Of a DNA stretch of 64,000 nucleotides, positions 16,618 through 25,373 are shown in pieces. The position numbers and the translations under genes are program-made. Numbering within the stretch: position 1 is the first letter of the stretch; each line of letters opens with the position of its first letter. Below the pieces are notes generated by a model. That model made no database searches. It worked only from the letters and a program-made list of their open reading frames with translations, and was not told where the DNA came from. Source of the stretch: Thermogladius sp023256015 (GTDB taxonomy: Archaea; Thermoproteota; Thermoprotei_A; Sulfolobales; Desulfurococcaceae); the NCBI RefSeq assembly GCF_051131135.1, contig NZ_CP151274.1:1054001-1118000 (forward strand), given 5' to 3'.

Positions 16618-17939
16618 TGAGAGGGGAGATGCCCGTAGTCGTGGCCCTAGCCCTCGTCCTAAGCCTGATATTGGCCACCGTATACTACTCGACCTCGACG
16701 TTAAACTACGTTTCCATCCCCTCGGGGTCGGAACAGGCGGCGTGGAGCGTGATAGGGGACGAGATCGACTCGATCATACTTGCCACACTAGCGAGGCTCA
16801 GCGGTAACGCGAGCTCGCTGTTCGCCTCCACCTTCTGGGGTAACTACACAGAGTACTTCAGCTACCAGTCATCCCTAGTGCGCTTTAACAGCAGTGCTAG
16901 ATATGAGTGGTACTACGACCCCGTCTCAGACAGGATTCTTAGTTGCCCTACTTCGATGAGGTGGGACGTCGTCTACAACTACGACGACTACGTGTGCTAC
17001 GGCCTCTGCCAGTCCAACTACACTTCGCGAGGCTTCAACCAGTCCTTCACCAGGTTCTACAACGCCGTCAACCTCTCGGCCCAGTCCGTGTCAGCACTCC
17101 TCGCCTCCAGCCTCTACAGTACGGTCAGGAACTGGGCCGGGCTGATGAACACCCTCGGCTACACGGTGTACCCCTCGGGGATTATAGTGAACGCGTCCTA
17201 CGCCGCGACTATAGCCAGCAACAGCACCACGGGCTCCTCCTACAGCAGGGTCGCGCTACGCGTCAACGTCACCGTCGACGTATACAACCCCTATCTCGGG
17301 TACAAGAGGATCACGAGGTGGCTGGAGATAGGCTACACAGCTGTATTCCAGCAGGGTTACTGGAAGTACGACGGGCTCTACATACCCGTCTACGTTACAG
17401 CCTACGTGAACTTCAACGGCGCCCCCTCAAGCTACATCGTAAACCCGAACTCGACTAGGCTGACGGTGTACAGCGGGAGCCTGGCCCTAATGAACTTCAC
17501 GCAGACAAACAAGGGTAACATAACGATGGCCCCTGTAGCCGCGTACTACTACGGGAACGGCACCACGTACCTCGTCTTCAGGATACCCATCAGCCCGAGC
17601 TACTACTGGCCCTGGCTCCAGGAGAAAGTCGTTTGGAGCAACCTCGTGCTGAGCTCGGCCGACTGCGACGACAGCTACCCGCCACCCTACAGTACGTCAC
17701 TCCCCGACCCAAAGCAGCCGGCACTAGACATGTCGAGGAGGAAGGTCACAGTGGCCTTCCTCTGGGCAGGCCTCCTAGGGGTCGAGATATACGGGTTCAA
17801 CCTGCTGACAGGGCTGAAGCTGGTCTTCAAGTACTACGCCAACACCATCCCGCCCTCAGGTGATGACTGGGTCGACAGCCTACCCTTCGACCTGTTCGGC
17901 GACGAGAGAGCCAGCTTCCCGCCCGGCACGGTAGTCTAG
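16617..17939 (+). CDS. One-pass surface protein of the filament locus
   Basis: About 440 residues from ATG 16617, which forms an ATGA overlap with the preceding stop. It begins MRGEMPVVVALALVLSLIL, a short charged leader plus one hydrophobic helix. A long Tyr/Asn/Ser-rich ectodomain follows with sequons and cysteines near CYGLCQSNY. No domain recognised. The frame remains open upstream to 16395, but that part lies over the previous gene and looks spurious. It is the last gene of the filament run. Confidence 0.72.
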   Translation: MRGEMPVVVALALVLSLILATVYYSTSTLNYVSIPSGSEQAAWSVIGDEIDSIILATLARLSGNASSLFASTFWGNYTEYFSYQSSLVRFNSSARYEWYYDPVSDRILSCPTSMRWDVVYNYDDYVCYGLCQSNYTSRGFNQSFTRFYNAVNLSAQSVSALLASSLYSTVRNWAGLMNTLGYTVYPSGIIVNASYAATIASNSTTGSSYSRVALRVNVTVDVYNPYLGYKRITRWLEIGYTAVFQQGYWKYDGLYIPVYVTAYVNFNGAPSSYIVNPNSTRLTVYSGSLALMNFTQTNKGNITMAPVAAYYYGNGTTYLVFRIPISPSYYWPWLQEKVVWSNLVLSSADCDDSYPPPYSTSLPDPKQPALDMSRRKVTVAFLWAGLLGVEIYGFNLLTGLKLVFKYYANTIPPSGDDWVDSLPFDLFGDERASFPPGTVV

Positions 17940-18016
17940 CCTCACCTCGCGGCTCTTGCTCCTGGCAACGCTTTTTACACCGGGCGCTAATCCCTCTACA
18001 CGGGTGCTGTCTAGCC

Positions 18017-18619
18017 ATGAGCTGGCTGGTGGGGCTCAACGAGCCGGTCGCGCTTCTAATAGGGGGCCTAGCCGTCTCTCTGGCCTTCGGCTCGAGCTGC
18101 CTACTGGGGGGCAGTCCAGCCTGCTTCGTGGTGGCGGCGGTGGCCTCCTTCCTGGCGGTAGTACCCCACGAGCTGGCTCACAGGAACGTGGCTAGGAGGA
18201 TGGGGTGCTGGTCGAGGTACGTCCTCTCTCCCATAGGACTCCTCGTCACGCTGGCGACTTCCCTCCCGTTCGTCCCGGTGAAGTTCGTGATGCCCGGGTT
18301 CACGCTTGTGTCGCCCCCCACGTACGACAGAGAGGAGCTGAGGAGGATAGACGGCCTGGTCAGCCTGGCGGGCCCCCTCTACAACATAGTAGTCTCCATC
18401 GCCTCGGTCAGCATACTCCAACTAGCGCCCGGCCTTGTGGGTCCCCTGCTAGCGAGCGCCCTCTATTACGTCGGCTACGTGAACTCCTGGGTCGCGCTCT
18501 TCAACCTGCTCCCAGTCCCACCTCTAGACGGCTCGAAAGTCTTGAAGTGGAAGCCAATAGTGTACTTTGTGGTAATCGCTGTCAGCGCCCTACTCTACTT
18601 CTTCTACTTCACCTGGTAG
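18017..18619 (+). CDS. Site-2-protease-like (M50) membrane metalloprotease
   Basis: A 200-residue polytopic protein with the zinc motif HELAH (about 55-59) inside a membrane span and a second-half LPVPPLDGSKV motif carrying the third ligand, the arrangement of M50/site-2 proteases. SLAGPLYNI matches a conserved segment between them. It has about five spans and no PDZ domain. Such proteins cut membrane-bound substrates; the substrate here is unknown. It stands alone between the filament locus and a convergent operon. Confidence 0.85.
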   Translation: MSWLVGLNEPVALLIGGLAVSLAFGSSCLLGGSPACFVVAAVASFLAVVPHELAHRNVARRMGCWSRYVLSPIGLLVTLATSLPFVPVKFVMPGFTLVSPPTYDREELRRIDGLVSLAGPLYNIVVSIASVSILQLAPGLVGPLLASALYYVGYVNSWVALFNLLPVPPLDGSKVLKWKPIVYFVVIAVSALLYFFYFTW

Positions 18620-18651
18620 GCGAGGCGACTTACGCGGCTTACAGCCAGGGC

Positions 18652-19305
18652 CTACTCTTCAACACTCCTGCTCATGTTGTAGAAGAAGTACGCTAGGACG
18701 ATGTAGGCTAGGAGGCTTGTGAACAAGACCGCGAACTCGACTATGTTGAAGGGCAGGTATAGCTGGCCGAGGCTGCTAAGCGCCGTAGTCGTGTTCAGGC
18801 TGCCGTTGAGGAGGCTCTCCCTAACAGACTTAATGCCAGCCTCTATCCAGGGCAGGTAGACCAGGGGGGCGAGTAAGAGCAGGCTGTAAGCGATCAGTAG
18901 CGCCGGGGCCACGAGAGGAGGCCTCCCGCTGTAGAGCTTGCGGAGGAGTATCAGCCCCGTAGACTCGAAGAGTAAGCCTATGGAAGGCACCACCACCGTC
19001 ACCACCGTCAGCGGGCTCTCCAGCTGGTTTTCGAGGGCTACAAGCGCGTTGACCATCTCGCTCGAAGTCATGTTCTCCGACAAGCCCGCAACCTGCTGTG
19101 GGGGTGTTAGCGCCAGAGCCACGTTTAAGACGATAACCGCGAGGACGCCTACGAGGGCGACTATGAGAGCCCTGCTCTTAAACCACTGGTACAGCCTGAA
19201 CCACCCGTATGCTGAGACCACGAAGCCCGCGAGGGAGACAACTGGGAATACCCTTATCACGTAACCGTACATGAGGGCCCTTAAGCCCGTTTGAAGCCTG
19301 CTCAT
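18652..19305 (-). CDS. Polytopic membrane protein, last gene of HD operon
   Basis: Unrecognised 217-residue protein with about five hydrophobic spans (near 18-36, 45-65, 100-122, 128-150 and 185-210). Between the second and third is an exterior loop of about 30 residues, starting after ALTPPQQ and rich in Glu and Asn. ATG 19303-19305 lies one base after the stop of the upstream gene, so it is cotranscribed with the HD-phosphohydrolase set. Function unknown. Confidence 0.65.
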   Translation of the reverse strand: MSRLQTGLRALMYGYVIRVFPVVSLAGFVVSAYGWFRLYQWFKSRALIVALVGVLAVIVLNVALALTPPQQVAGLSENMTSSEMVNALVALENQLESPLTVVTVVVPSIGLLFESTGLILLRKLYSGRPPLVAPALLIAYSLLLLAPLVYLPWIEAGIKSVRESLLNGSLNTTTALSSLGQLYLPFNIVEFAVLFTSLLAYIVLAYFFYNMSRSVEE

Positions 19306-19306
19306 C

Positions 19307-19693
19307 TCAGGCTCCTTTAATGCTCTTAATGTAGTTCTCCAACTTTCCTATTATAAGCCTAGCCCTCTCCCTCTCCATGCTGTTGACGCACTGCTCCAGG
19401 AGGCTCAGCCTCTTCCTCTTGTACTCCTCCGGGCTCAGCCTCCCCTCTGCGAGCAGCTGCTGTATCTTGCTTAGGCAGTCCTTCTCGAAGTCCAGCGACC
19501 AGGGGGCCATGACGTAGATGTCCTCGTACCTCGGGTCAACCCGCCTTATGACCACGAGCCCCGTGAGCTCGCTCTTCGCCACCAGCTCCCTCACCTGCGC
19601 TAGCTCGCTAGCCTCGAATATGAAGGCCTCGTAGTGCTTGAAAGCCTTAAGGACCCTCTCGGCGAGCTCCAGTATACTAGGCACTCTCGTCAC
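19307..19693 (-). CDS. Hypothetical protein with SHOCT-like helical hairpin
   Basis: A 128-residue soluble protein of unknown function. Residues about 82-106 (LLAEGRLSPEEYKRKRLSLL) resemble the short SHOCT hairpin often found at protein ends and thought to mediate oligomerisation. The N-terminal part has an alpha/beta pattern (EAFIFEASELAQVRELV). GTG 19693 overlaps the upstream gene by 17 bases. It lies between another unknown soluble protein and a membrane protein in one operon. Confidence 0.6.
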   Translation of the reverse strand: MTRVPSILELAERVLKAFKHYEAFIFEASELAQVRELVAKSELTGLVVIRRVDPRYEDIYVMAPWSLDFEKDCLSKIQQLLAEGRLSPEEYKRKRLSLLEQCVNSMERERARLIIGKLENYIKSIKGA

Positions 19694-20114
19694 CCAGCCT
19701 GGTCTCCCTCACGGGGATCTTCAGCTGCTCCACGAACAGCCTCACGAGCCACGCGTAGACAGGGCTCCCCACGCTCCTCCGTAGGCTTCCGTCGACGTAC
19801 TTGGCCTTGTAGACTAGTTCGCCGCTGTGGTTGAACAGCAGAATATACCCCTTCACCCTCTTCAGGTAGTTCCTGACCATCCACACGTAGATGACGAAGT
19901 CCCCTTTCTCGACCCTCAAGCTGACCCTTTTAGCCCTACCCCTGACGTACACGGGCTTGGCCTCAATGGATGACGCGACGTACTTGTCGCAGGGGAGTAT
20001 CCTGGAGGCGGCTCTCGAGTACACGTAGGCGTTGCTGTACAGTACGTGCTTCCCGCTCTTGCTCTTCGAGGACTCCACCTGGAACTCTCCCACCACACTA
20101 CTCACGGCTACCAC
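19677..20114 (-). CDS. Hypothetical protein
   Basis: 145 residues, basic, predicted soluble. I recognise no family. The middle (VEKGDFVIYVWMVRNYLKRV) and the following LLFNHSGELVYKAKYVDGS suggest a beta-rich fold. It overlaps both neighbours by 17 bases, which argues that it is a real, coupled gene of the HD operon. Confidence 0.6.
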   Translation of the reverse strand: MVAVSSVVGEFQVESSKSKSGKHVLYSNAYVYSRAASRILPCDKYVASSIEAKPVYVRGRAKRVSLRVEKGDFVIYVWMVRNYLKRVKGYILLFNHSGELVYKAKYVDGSLRRSVGSPVYAWLVRLFVEQLKIPVRETRLGDESA

Positions 20115-20361
20115 CAGCGATCTTCAGGACCCCCTCTTTGAACTCTACTACAGGCCTCTCGACGTCCACGACTATTGCCAGGGGCTCTTTAGCCAGCTGC
20201 CTGCTGAGGGAGACCTGCTTGGCCGTTATCACGACGTTCTTGACCCCCCTGAACTCCCAGGTCTCAGCGAGCCTCCCCTCGTCGCTGTAGTAGAAGGCCT
20301 TAACCGCGTACTCCTCGAACATAGGGTAGAGGTAGAGGACGACCTTGCCCACGGCCGCCAC
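20098..20361 (-). CDS. Hypothetical small protein
   Basis: 87 residues, mostly beta-strand pattern (KVVLYLYPMF, NVVITAKQVSLSR, LAIVVDVERPVVEF). No family recognised. GTG 20361 starts one base after the stop of the HD phosphohydrolase, and its end overlaps the next gene, so it is firmly inside the operon. Confidence 0.6.
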   Translation of the reverse strand: MAAVGKVVLYLYPMFEEYAVKAFYYSDEGRLAETWEFRGVKNVVITAKQVSLSRQLAKEPLAIVVDVERPVVEFKEGVLKIAGGSRE

Positions 20362-20362
20362 C

Positions 20363-21856
20363 TCAAGAGGTTATCTTCATGTGCTGGTAAGCCTCCAAGT
20401 CGACGGCCGACTCGGGGATCTCGCCGGCCAGCTCCTCGAGGTAGTCGTTGACCACAGCCGAGAACCTGGGCTCGTAGTCCATGCTGTACTTCTCCCTCCT
20501 AACGTAGCCTCTAACCAGCACCGTGAGCGGCAGGCCCTCCGCGACAAGGTCTAGCGGGTTGTCCAGCACTATCCTGTTCCCAGACACCTCGCAGGTCCTG
20601 AGAGCTATGAGCGGCTCTCCCTTGAGCGAGTAGATCACGCTCCTAGGCAGCGGTGTAATGTCCACGACGTCCACCCAGATGTCCTCCCTCGCCAAGCCGA
20701 CAGCCCCCGCGAGCTCCTCTTCGAGCTCTCGCCTCACTCTCTCCCTGATACTCTTATCGTAGGCCAGCCTCAGGACTTTAAGCGTGCTCCAACCCCTCTT
20801 GAAGGGCGTTACCACCACCTCCCTCCCCACCCGCTTCCACGAGGGCTTCCTCTCCACTAGAAGCGCTCTCGCAAGCTGGCCCAGCCTACTCCCCTCCCTC
20901 ACCGACTCTCTAAGCATCAGGTCGTAGAGCCCCGCGTCCGTCAGGAGCAGGAAGTCCCTCACCTCCCCCCTGGCAACAGCGTTGACGGCGATCTTCAACC
21001 CGAGCTCCTCGTCGAGCAGTACGAGTATGTCGTAGAGGATCCTGTCGAAGGCCCTAGCAACGCTGTGGTAGTATACGTGGTGGTACATGCTAGCCTTGGC
21101 GGTCATGTAGGCCTTGAACTCCCCGAGCCCGCCCCTCTCCAGCACCAGCTCCGAGACGTCCCTGGGGTTAGGGTAGGTGTTCTTGGCCAGCTTCTCGTGG
21201 TTGATAGAGCCGTACTCGCCCGTGCCCGCGTAGTAGCTGTCCCGCCTCAGGAAGTCCAGAACGTCGGCGGGGTAGTAGCTGTCCTTGATCACCCTCCTCA
21301 CAAGCCTTAGGACGGGTGCGCGCGGCTCCCCCGGGCCGAGCAGCTCCTCCACTACGCCCGCCAGGTCGCTGAACCCGCTCTTCTTACCCAGGTCGTCTAC
21401 GAGGTCCTTCAAGGTGTGCCTGAACAACAGTAGCCCCACTCTCTCGTGGTTCGCGACCTCCGGGCTGACGCCCCCACGCCAGAGCACAGCCTCTTCGAAA
21501 GTGTGGCCGAACGGCCCGTGGCCGATGTCGTGGAGTAGGCCCGCTAACCTGCCCGCCTCCACGAGCTCGTCTACGCTGTACCCACCGAGGGCCTCAGGGC
21601 CTACGAACCTCACGAGCTTCCTGAGGACGTCCTCGGCCATCACGCCCGCCAAGTGCATTACGCCTATGCTGTGCTGGAACCTCGTGTGGACAGCTCCAGG
21701 GTAGACGAGGTGGGCGGTCTGCAGCTGCAGTATGTACCTGAGCCTCTGCACGGGGAGGGTGCCCAAAACCCTCTCTTCGATCTCCTTGTTGTAGTAGACG
21801 TGCCCGTAAATAGGGTCGCTTATCTCCTTCCAGGAAAGGCCGCTGAGGCTCAACAA
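20363..21856 (-). CDS. HD-domain phosphohydrolase (SAMHD1/dGTPase-like)
   Basis: A 497-residue HD protein of the SAMHD1/YwfO-like group. Metal-binding residues are visible: His in TRFQHSIGVMHLAG (about 60), the HD pair in GLLHDIGHGPFGHTFEEA (about 113), and the distal Asp in DVLDFLRRDSYYAG. SAMHD1 relatives cleave dNTPs to nucleosides plus triphosphate, and others act on nucleotides more widely; the exact substrate cannot be read. The C-terminal 200 residues are typical helical and beta additions. TTG 21856 is the chosen start. It leads a five-gene operon whose other members are unknown. Confidence 0.85.
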   Translation of the reverse strand: MLSLSGLSWKEISDPIYGHVYYNKEIEERVLGTLPVQRLRYILQLQTAHLVYPGAVHTRFQHSIGVMHLAGVMAEDVLRKLVRFVGPEALGGYSVDELVEAGRLAGLLHDIGHGPFGHTFEEAVLWRGGVSPEVANHERVGLLLFRHTLKDLVDDLGKKSGFSDLAGVVEELLGPGEPRAPVLRLVRRVIKDSYYPADVLDFLRRDSYYAGTGEYGSINHEKLAKNTYPNPRDVSELVLERGGLGEFKAYMTAKASMYHHVYYHSVARAFDRILYDILVLLDEELGLKIAVNAVARGEVRDFLLLTDAGLYDLMLRESVREGSRLGQLARALLVERKPSWKRVGREVVVTPFKRGWSTLKVLRLAYDKSIRERVRRELEEELAGAVGLAREDIWVDVVDITPLPRSVIYSLKGEPLIALRTCEVSGNRIVLDNPLDLVAEGLPLTVLVRGYVRREKYSMDYEPRFSAVVNDYLEELAGEIPESAVDLEAYQHMKITS

Positions 21857-21920
21857 ACCACCTTGTGGGAAAAATGGCGTTTGGGTGGCTAAAAACGTGA
21901 TGGCGGTCGCGGTACGAGGG

Positions 21921-22124
21921 CTACTTCCTCTCCTTGTACACCCAGCCCTGCTCGGTCCTCACGGCCAGGCCCGCTTTCTTGAGGTCCTGTAGCCTGCCCC
22001 TCACAGTGTTGTAGTTCAGGTTTGTCAGCTTCTGTATCTCCTTCGGCGTCAAAGGCCTCTTCTCTCTCTTTAAAACCTCGAGGACTATCTCCTTGGCTGT
22101 CTTGGTCTCGGACACGCCACACAC
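21921..22124 (-). CDS. Small winged-helix DNA-binding protein
   Basis: About 64-67 residues forming a single winged helix: KEIVLEVLKREKRPLTPKEI, then LTNLNYNTVRGRLQDLKKAG as recognition region, then a wing ending TEQGWVYKERK. It starts at GTG 22124 or, giving MSETKTAKEI, GTG 22115. Such minimal wHTH proteins are usually transcription regulators in archaea. No target is evident; the HD operon begins about 65 bases downstream on the same strand. Confidence 0.75.
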   Translation of the reverse strand: MCGVSETKTAKEIVLEVLKREKRPLTPKEIQKLTNLNYNTVRGRLQDLKKAGLAVRTEQGWVYKERK

Positions 22125-22205
22125 CCGATCTGATCCATGGGATCTAGGATCCTTTAAAACAGGTCGGGCTTCTAGAAAAGGGGTCTAGACCGGGATGGTG
22201 TAGCC

Positions 22206-23057
22206 CTACCCGGGGGTCGCCTCGTACATCATAGCCCTGAACTCGCAGTGGTTGTCTCCGCGCGCTATGCACTTCTCCTCGACGACCTCGACTCTCCTAC
22301 CGAAGACCCCCTCGAGGAACCCCTCGATCAGGCCGCTAGTGAAGTTCCCTGTCGGTCCGATCAGCCCAGCCTCTTTGGCTGCCGCACACTCGAAGTTGTC
22401 CCTGACCTTGAACCTGACCTCCAGCCCTCGCAGGTCGTACTCCACGTCTCCCAGCCCCAGCGCCTTGAACATGTCTACGAGGAAGTCGAGGGAGTGCTTC
22501 AACTGGGCTTCGGGGGACTGAGGGGCCGACATAAGCGAGTACACGCCCTGGTACACGTACCTCCCCACGCCCTTCCCGGCGAACCTGAGCACGCCGCTGT
22601 GTTCGGCCCTGCCCACGCTCCTGGAGACCGTTCTAAGGGCCTCCGCTACCATCCCCGCCGAGAGGACCAGCCCCCTCTCGTTTAGGAACCTGAGCTCGCC
22701 CAGCTTCGGGAATAGGAATATGTCCATGCCGCTCGTCGCCTCCACCGCGAGGACGATTTCTCTCATCCCCTCGAGAACCCTCTTGAGCTCCTCCGCGCAC
22801 CTCTCGTCGCAGTCCTCGAGTATGATCAGGAGGTGCCCCCTGTCCCCTGTCACGAGGTACGGGGTCGTCACCTTGACGATGTTGATTCTCCTCTTGGCGA
22901 TCTCGTCCACGATCCTCGCTACTACACCAGGCTTGTTAACAACCTCTAGGAGGAGAGCCGTGTAGTACTTGCCACCCGCGTATATCGCGGTGTCAACCTC
23001 AATACTGGGCCCTCTACGCCCCCGCAGGGGCTTACCGCCGAATAGTCTCCTAAGCAT
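22206..23057 (-). CDS. ACT domain plus V4R domain regulator
   Basis: 283 residues from ATG 23057. The N-terminal region holds an ACT-like fold (ALLLEVVNKPGVVARIVDEIAKRRINIVK, quoted in part: VNKPGVVARIVDEI). The C-terminal part is a V4R domain: SAGMVAEALRTVSRSVG, then an end with EEKCIARGDNHCEF, whose cysteines and histidine are typical V4R metal or ligand positions. ACT domains bind amino acids and V4R domains bind hydrocarbons or other small molecules, so this is probably a sensory regulator. A TATA-like GGGATAAAAG at 23091-23100 fits ATG 23057; the upstream frame extension to 23120 is probably not translated. Confidence 0.8.
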   Translation of the reverse strand: MLRRLFGGKPLRGRRGPSIEVDTAIYAGGKYYTALLLEVVNKPGVVARIVDEIAKRRINIVKVTTPYLVTGDRGHLLIILEDCDERCAEELKRVLEGMREIVLAVEATSGMDIFLFPKLGELRFLNERGLVLSAGMVAEALRTVSRSVGRAEHSGVLRFAGKGVGRYVYQGVYSLMSAPQSPEAQLKHSLDFLVDMFKALGLGDVEYDLRGLEVRFKVRDNFECAAAKEAGLIGPTGNFTSGLIEGFLEGVFGRRVEVVEEKCIARGDNHCEFRAMMYEATPG

Positions 23058-23192
23058 AGCTGTCGACCTAAATAAAATCTTGTATGGAACGGGATAAAAG
23101 TGTTGAGGTAAAGGGAACATTTATGGTGAAAAGAGACAGTTTAATACCCGAATATTACCCTAAGCAATCTCCGCAGGAATATTATTGTAACA

Positions 23193-23200
23193 CTTATAAG
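23193..23200 (+). promoter_or_regulatory. TATA box of archaeal pilin gene
   Basis: CTTATAAG sits about 32-36 bases before the GTG start, in an A/T-rich patch, the spacing of a short-leader archaeal transcript. Confidence 0.55.
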
Positions 23201-23228
23201 TTAAGCCAGCCAATACTACTATAGCAGG

Positions 23229-23720
23229 GTGGAAAACGTGAGGGCAATAAGCCCGGTCATAGCCACGGTCATCATCGTCGCGGTGACAATAGCCGTAGCG
23301 ATCGCTGTAGCCCTCTGGATGACAGGCCTGGTCGGCGGCTTCACCGGCACCGAGAACCTCCAGATAGTCAACGCCTACGCTCTGGCGACCACAACACCCG
23401 GGCAGGGCTGGAGTATAACACTCACAGTAAAGAACGCGGGGACGACCACGGCCACGATAGACCAGGTCTTCGTGAACGGGATACCGTATAATGCGATTAT
23501 CTTAACGTCTACTGGTACTGGTGGCGCAACCACTACAGTCCCCGTAGGCTTGGGCGTGAGCCTGCCACTGACTCTCTCGCCAGGTAATAGCACTACAATA
23601 CAGTTGTTCATACCCTTGGGTACGAGCTCCGCGCTGAGCTTCTCGTCAGGGCAGCAGGTCGAGATCAAGCTACACACTGCGAGCGGTAAGACCTACCCAG
23701 TCCAGGTCGTCCTCCCTTAG
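23229..23720 (+). CDS. Archaeal type IV pilin (class III signal peptide)
   Basis: A 163-residue major-pilin-like protein: short leader with VRA, then ISPVIATVIIVAVTIAVAIA, the classic archaeal pilin motif, cleaved by PibD before the Ile-Ser-Pro. The ectodomain is Thr/Gly-rich and beta-stranded (SITLTVKNAGTTTATIDQV). GTG 23229 or GTG 23238 could start it. It stands alone between two regulators, 5 kb from the filament assembly locus, and is the best candidate for the major subunit of that filament. Confidence 0.88.
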   Translation: MENVRAISPVIATVIIVAVTIAVAIAVALWMTGLVGGFTGTENLQIVNAYALATTTPGQGWSITLTVKNAGTTTATIDQVFVNGIPYNAIILTSTGTGGATTTVPVGLGVSLPLTLSPGNSTTIQLFIPLGTSSALSFSSGQQVEIKLHTASGKTYPVQVVLP

Positions 23721-23898
23721 CGGCCTAGCTTTAACCACCACAGTTGTTTTTCCCGCTCGTTTTCCCACAGCTTGTCTAGTGCACCCGTTTGATTGAAGGT
23801 TACACGTAGTTGGCATGGTGTATTGTAAGGGTAGCCGTGTAGCTGGGCGTAAACGCGTTCAGTAAAGCCAGAAGCCCTTCCGCCATAGAGGCGTGCCG

Positions 23899-24579
23899 TC
23901 AAACCCGCAGCCCAGACTTTTTCCTGGCCCTCGAGACCGCGTCGTTGAGTACGTTGAAGGCCTTCATCGTGTCCTCGGGCGAGACTACTATCACTGTCTC
24001 GCTGTAGCTTGAGGTTATCTGTATGATGTTTATCCCGGTCTGGGCGAGGAGGCTGGTTATGTACGCTATCAGCCCCGGCGTGTAGACGTTCTCCACGGGG
24101 CTCACGAGGACTATCGCTGTAAGCCCTCCCTGGTAGAAGAGCGGCCTAGACCCGACGCCCTCGGTGAATAGCCTTGCCTGCTCGTCGCCCACCATTACAG
24201 TCACGTTCGTTATACCGGTGACCACCGACAGGAAGCGGGCGCCCTGGACGCCCGAGACGACCCGCAGTACTTCTCGGGTAGAGCCCGGGTCGTAGGTAAT
24301 GACTGTGACCCTCGTCTTCACCTCGATGCTCGTCTCACCGAGGATCTTCTCGACGCTCGACACGTCTAGCGGGCTCATCTTCCTCGACAGCCTGACAAGG
24401 GCCACCTTGATGCTCTCGACCGACGCGTCGAAGCCCAGCTCATCGTCCACCACGGGTTTGATCATCCTGGCCATACTAGAGTAGTTCGCGACACCGGAGG
24501 CCAGGCACTCTTTGAGAAGCGGGCTGTTCTCAACTATCCTCTCGACAACGCCTGTGATAGACTCCCTCCTCTCCTCCAC
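23899..24579 (-). CDS. ACT-domain protein, amino-acid-sensing regulator candidate
   Basis: 226 residues. The N-terminal half has helical sequence with VANYSSMARMIKPVVDD and VALVRLSRKM, which could be a DNA-binding helical region. The C-terminal half looks like two ACT-type modules: TVITYDPGSTREVLRVVSG, then AIVLVSPVENVYTPGLIAYI and TGINIIQITSSYSETVIVV, very like aspartokinase ACT domains. No kinase domain is present, so regulation by an amino acid is more likely than catalysis. It is divergent from the LysE-type exporter 110 bases away. Confidence 0.75.
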   Translation of the reverse strand: MEERRESITGVVERIVENSPLLKECLASGVANYSSMARMIKPVVDDELGFDASVESIKVALVRLSRKMSPLDVSSVEKILGETSIEVKTRVTVITYDPGSTREVLRVVSGVQGARFLSVVTGITNVTVMVGDEQARLFTEGVGSRPLFYQGGLTAIVLVSPVENVYTPGLIAYITSLLAQTGINIIQITSSYSETVIVVSPEDTMKAFNVLNDAVSRARKKSGLRV

Positions 24580-24656
24580 GGTCGCACACCATTGGTTGGT
24601 GTTCTACATGTTTCAACCATGAAACGGGATGTACATACACGCTTATTAGTCTGAAC

Positions 24657-24666
24657 CACTTTAAAA
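24657..24666 (+). promoter_or_regulatory. TATA box of LysE-type exporter
   Basis: ACTTTAAAAC is centred about 26 bases before ATG 24689, which fits a leaderless transcript beginning at the start codon. Confidence 0.55.
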
Positions 24667-24688
24667 CCCTCCCCAACGGCGGCTAGGC

Positions 24689-25312
24689 ATGAGCGTCAAG
24701 AAGAACCTCCTCAGCGTGATAGCGGTTAGCTCGACCGGTGCTCTAGCACCGGGCCCGCTCTCCTTTACCGCGGTGGCCTCGGGGGCCTACGTAGGGGCTC
24801 TAGGGGGTCTCATGATAGCGACAGGGCACATGGCCTTCGAGCTCCCCTTCACCATGGTCCTTGCGAAAGGAGTAGGCGGGGCTCTACGGGATAGGAGGGT
24901 CAGGCTCGCCTTAGACGCTGCTTTCGTCGCCTCCGCCCTCTACTTCTCCTACCTCACGTTCAAGTCAGCACTAGACCCCTCAAGCAACAACGCCGCGGAG
25001 GCTACGACCCTCCTGTCGGCACTCGCAGCGGGCTTCCTGTTGACGGGTTTGAACGCTTACTTCATAGCCTGGTGGCTGACCGTCGGCCTCCCCGTAGTGA
25101 AGGTCTTCAGCGAGGCCCGCCCGCTCGCGAAGCTGGGCTACTACGCCTCGCACGTCTCAATAGACTACGCCTGGCTCACCCTCCTCTCGTTCCTCGGGTT
25201 CGTAATCTCCACGCAGCTCTACACGCTGATGTTGATCGGGATAGGCGTGGCCCTAGTAGCGATGGCTGCCAGGCACCTCTATGCGGCCGTCTTAAAGCCC
25301 CTCCTCGCATGA
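24689..25312 (+). CDS. LysE/RhtB-family amino acid exporter
   Basis: A 207-residue membrane protein with about six spans. The N-terminal APGPLSF motif after the first span and the overall spacing match LysE/RhtB exporters, which release excess amino acids. GLNAYFIAWWLTVGLP is the conserved central span. The divergent neighbour is an ACT-domain protein, so a plausible, unproven model is amino-acid-controlled export. The start is a leaderless ATG. Confidence 0.82.
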   Translation: MSVKKNLLSVIAVSSTGALAPGPLSFTAVASGAYVGALGGLMIATGHMAFELPFTMVLAKGVGGALRDRRVRLALDAAFVASALYFSYLTFKSALDPSSNNAAEATTLLSALAAGFLLTGLNAYFIAWWLTVGLPVVKVFSEARPLAKLGYYASHVSIDYAWLTLLSFLGFVISTQLYTLMLIGIGVALVAMAARHLYAAVLKPLLA

Positions 25313-25373
25313 TCTGTCTGTATGTTACATTTGTTACACATTCACGTATAGGGTTTGACGCGATCGTAAGCAC

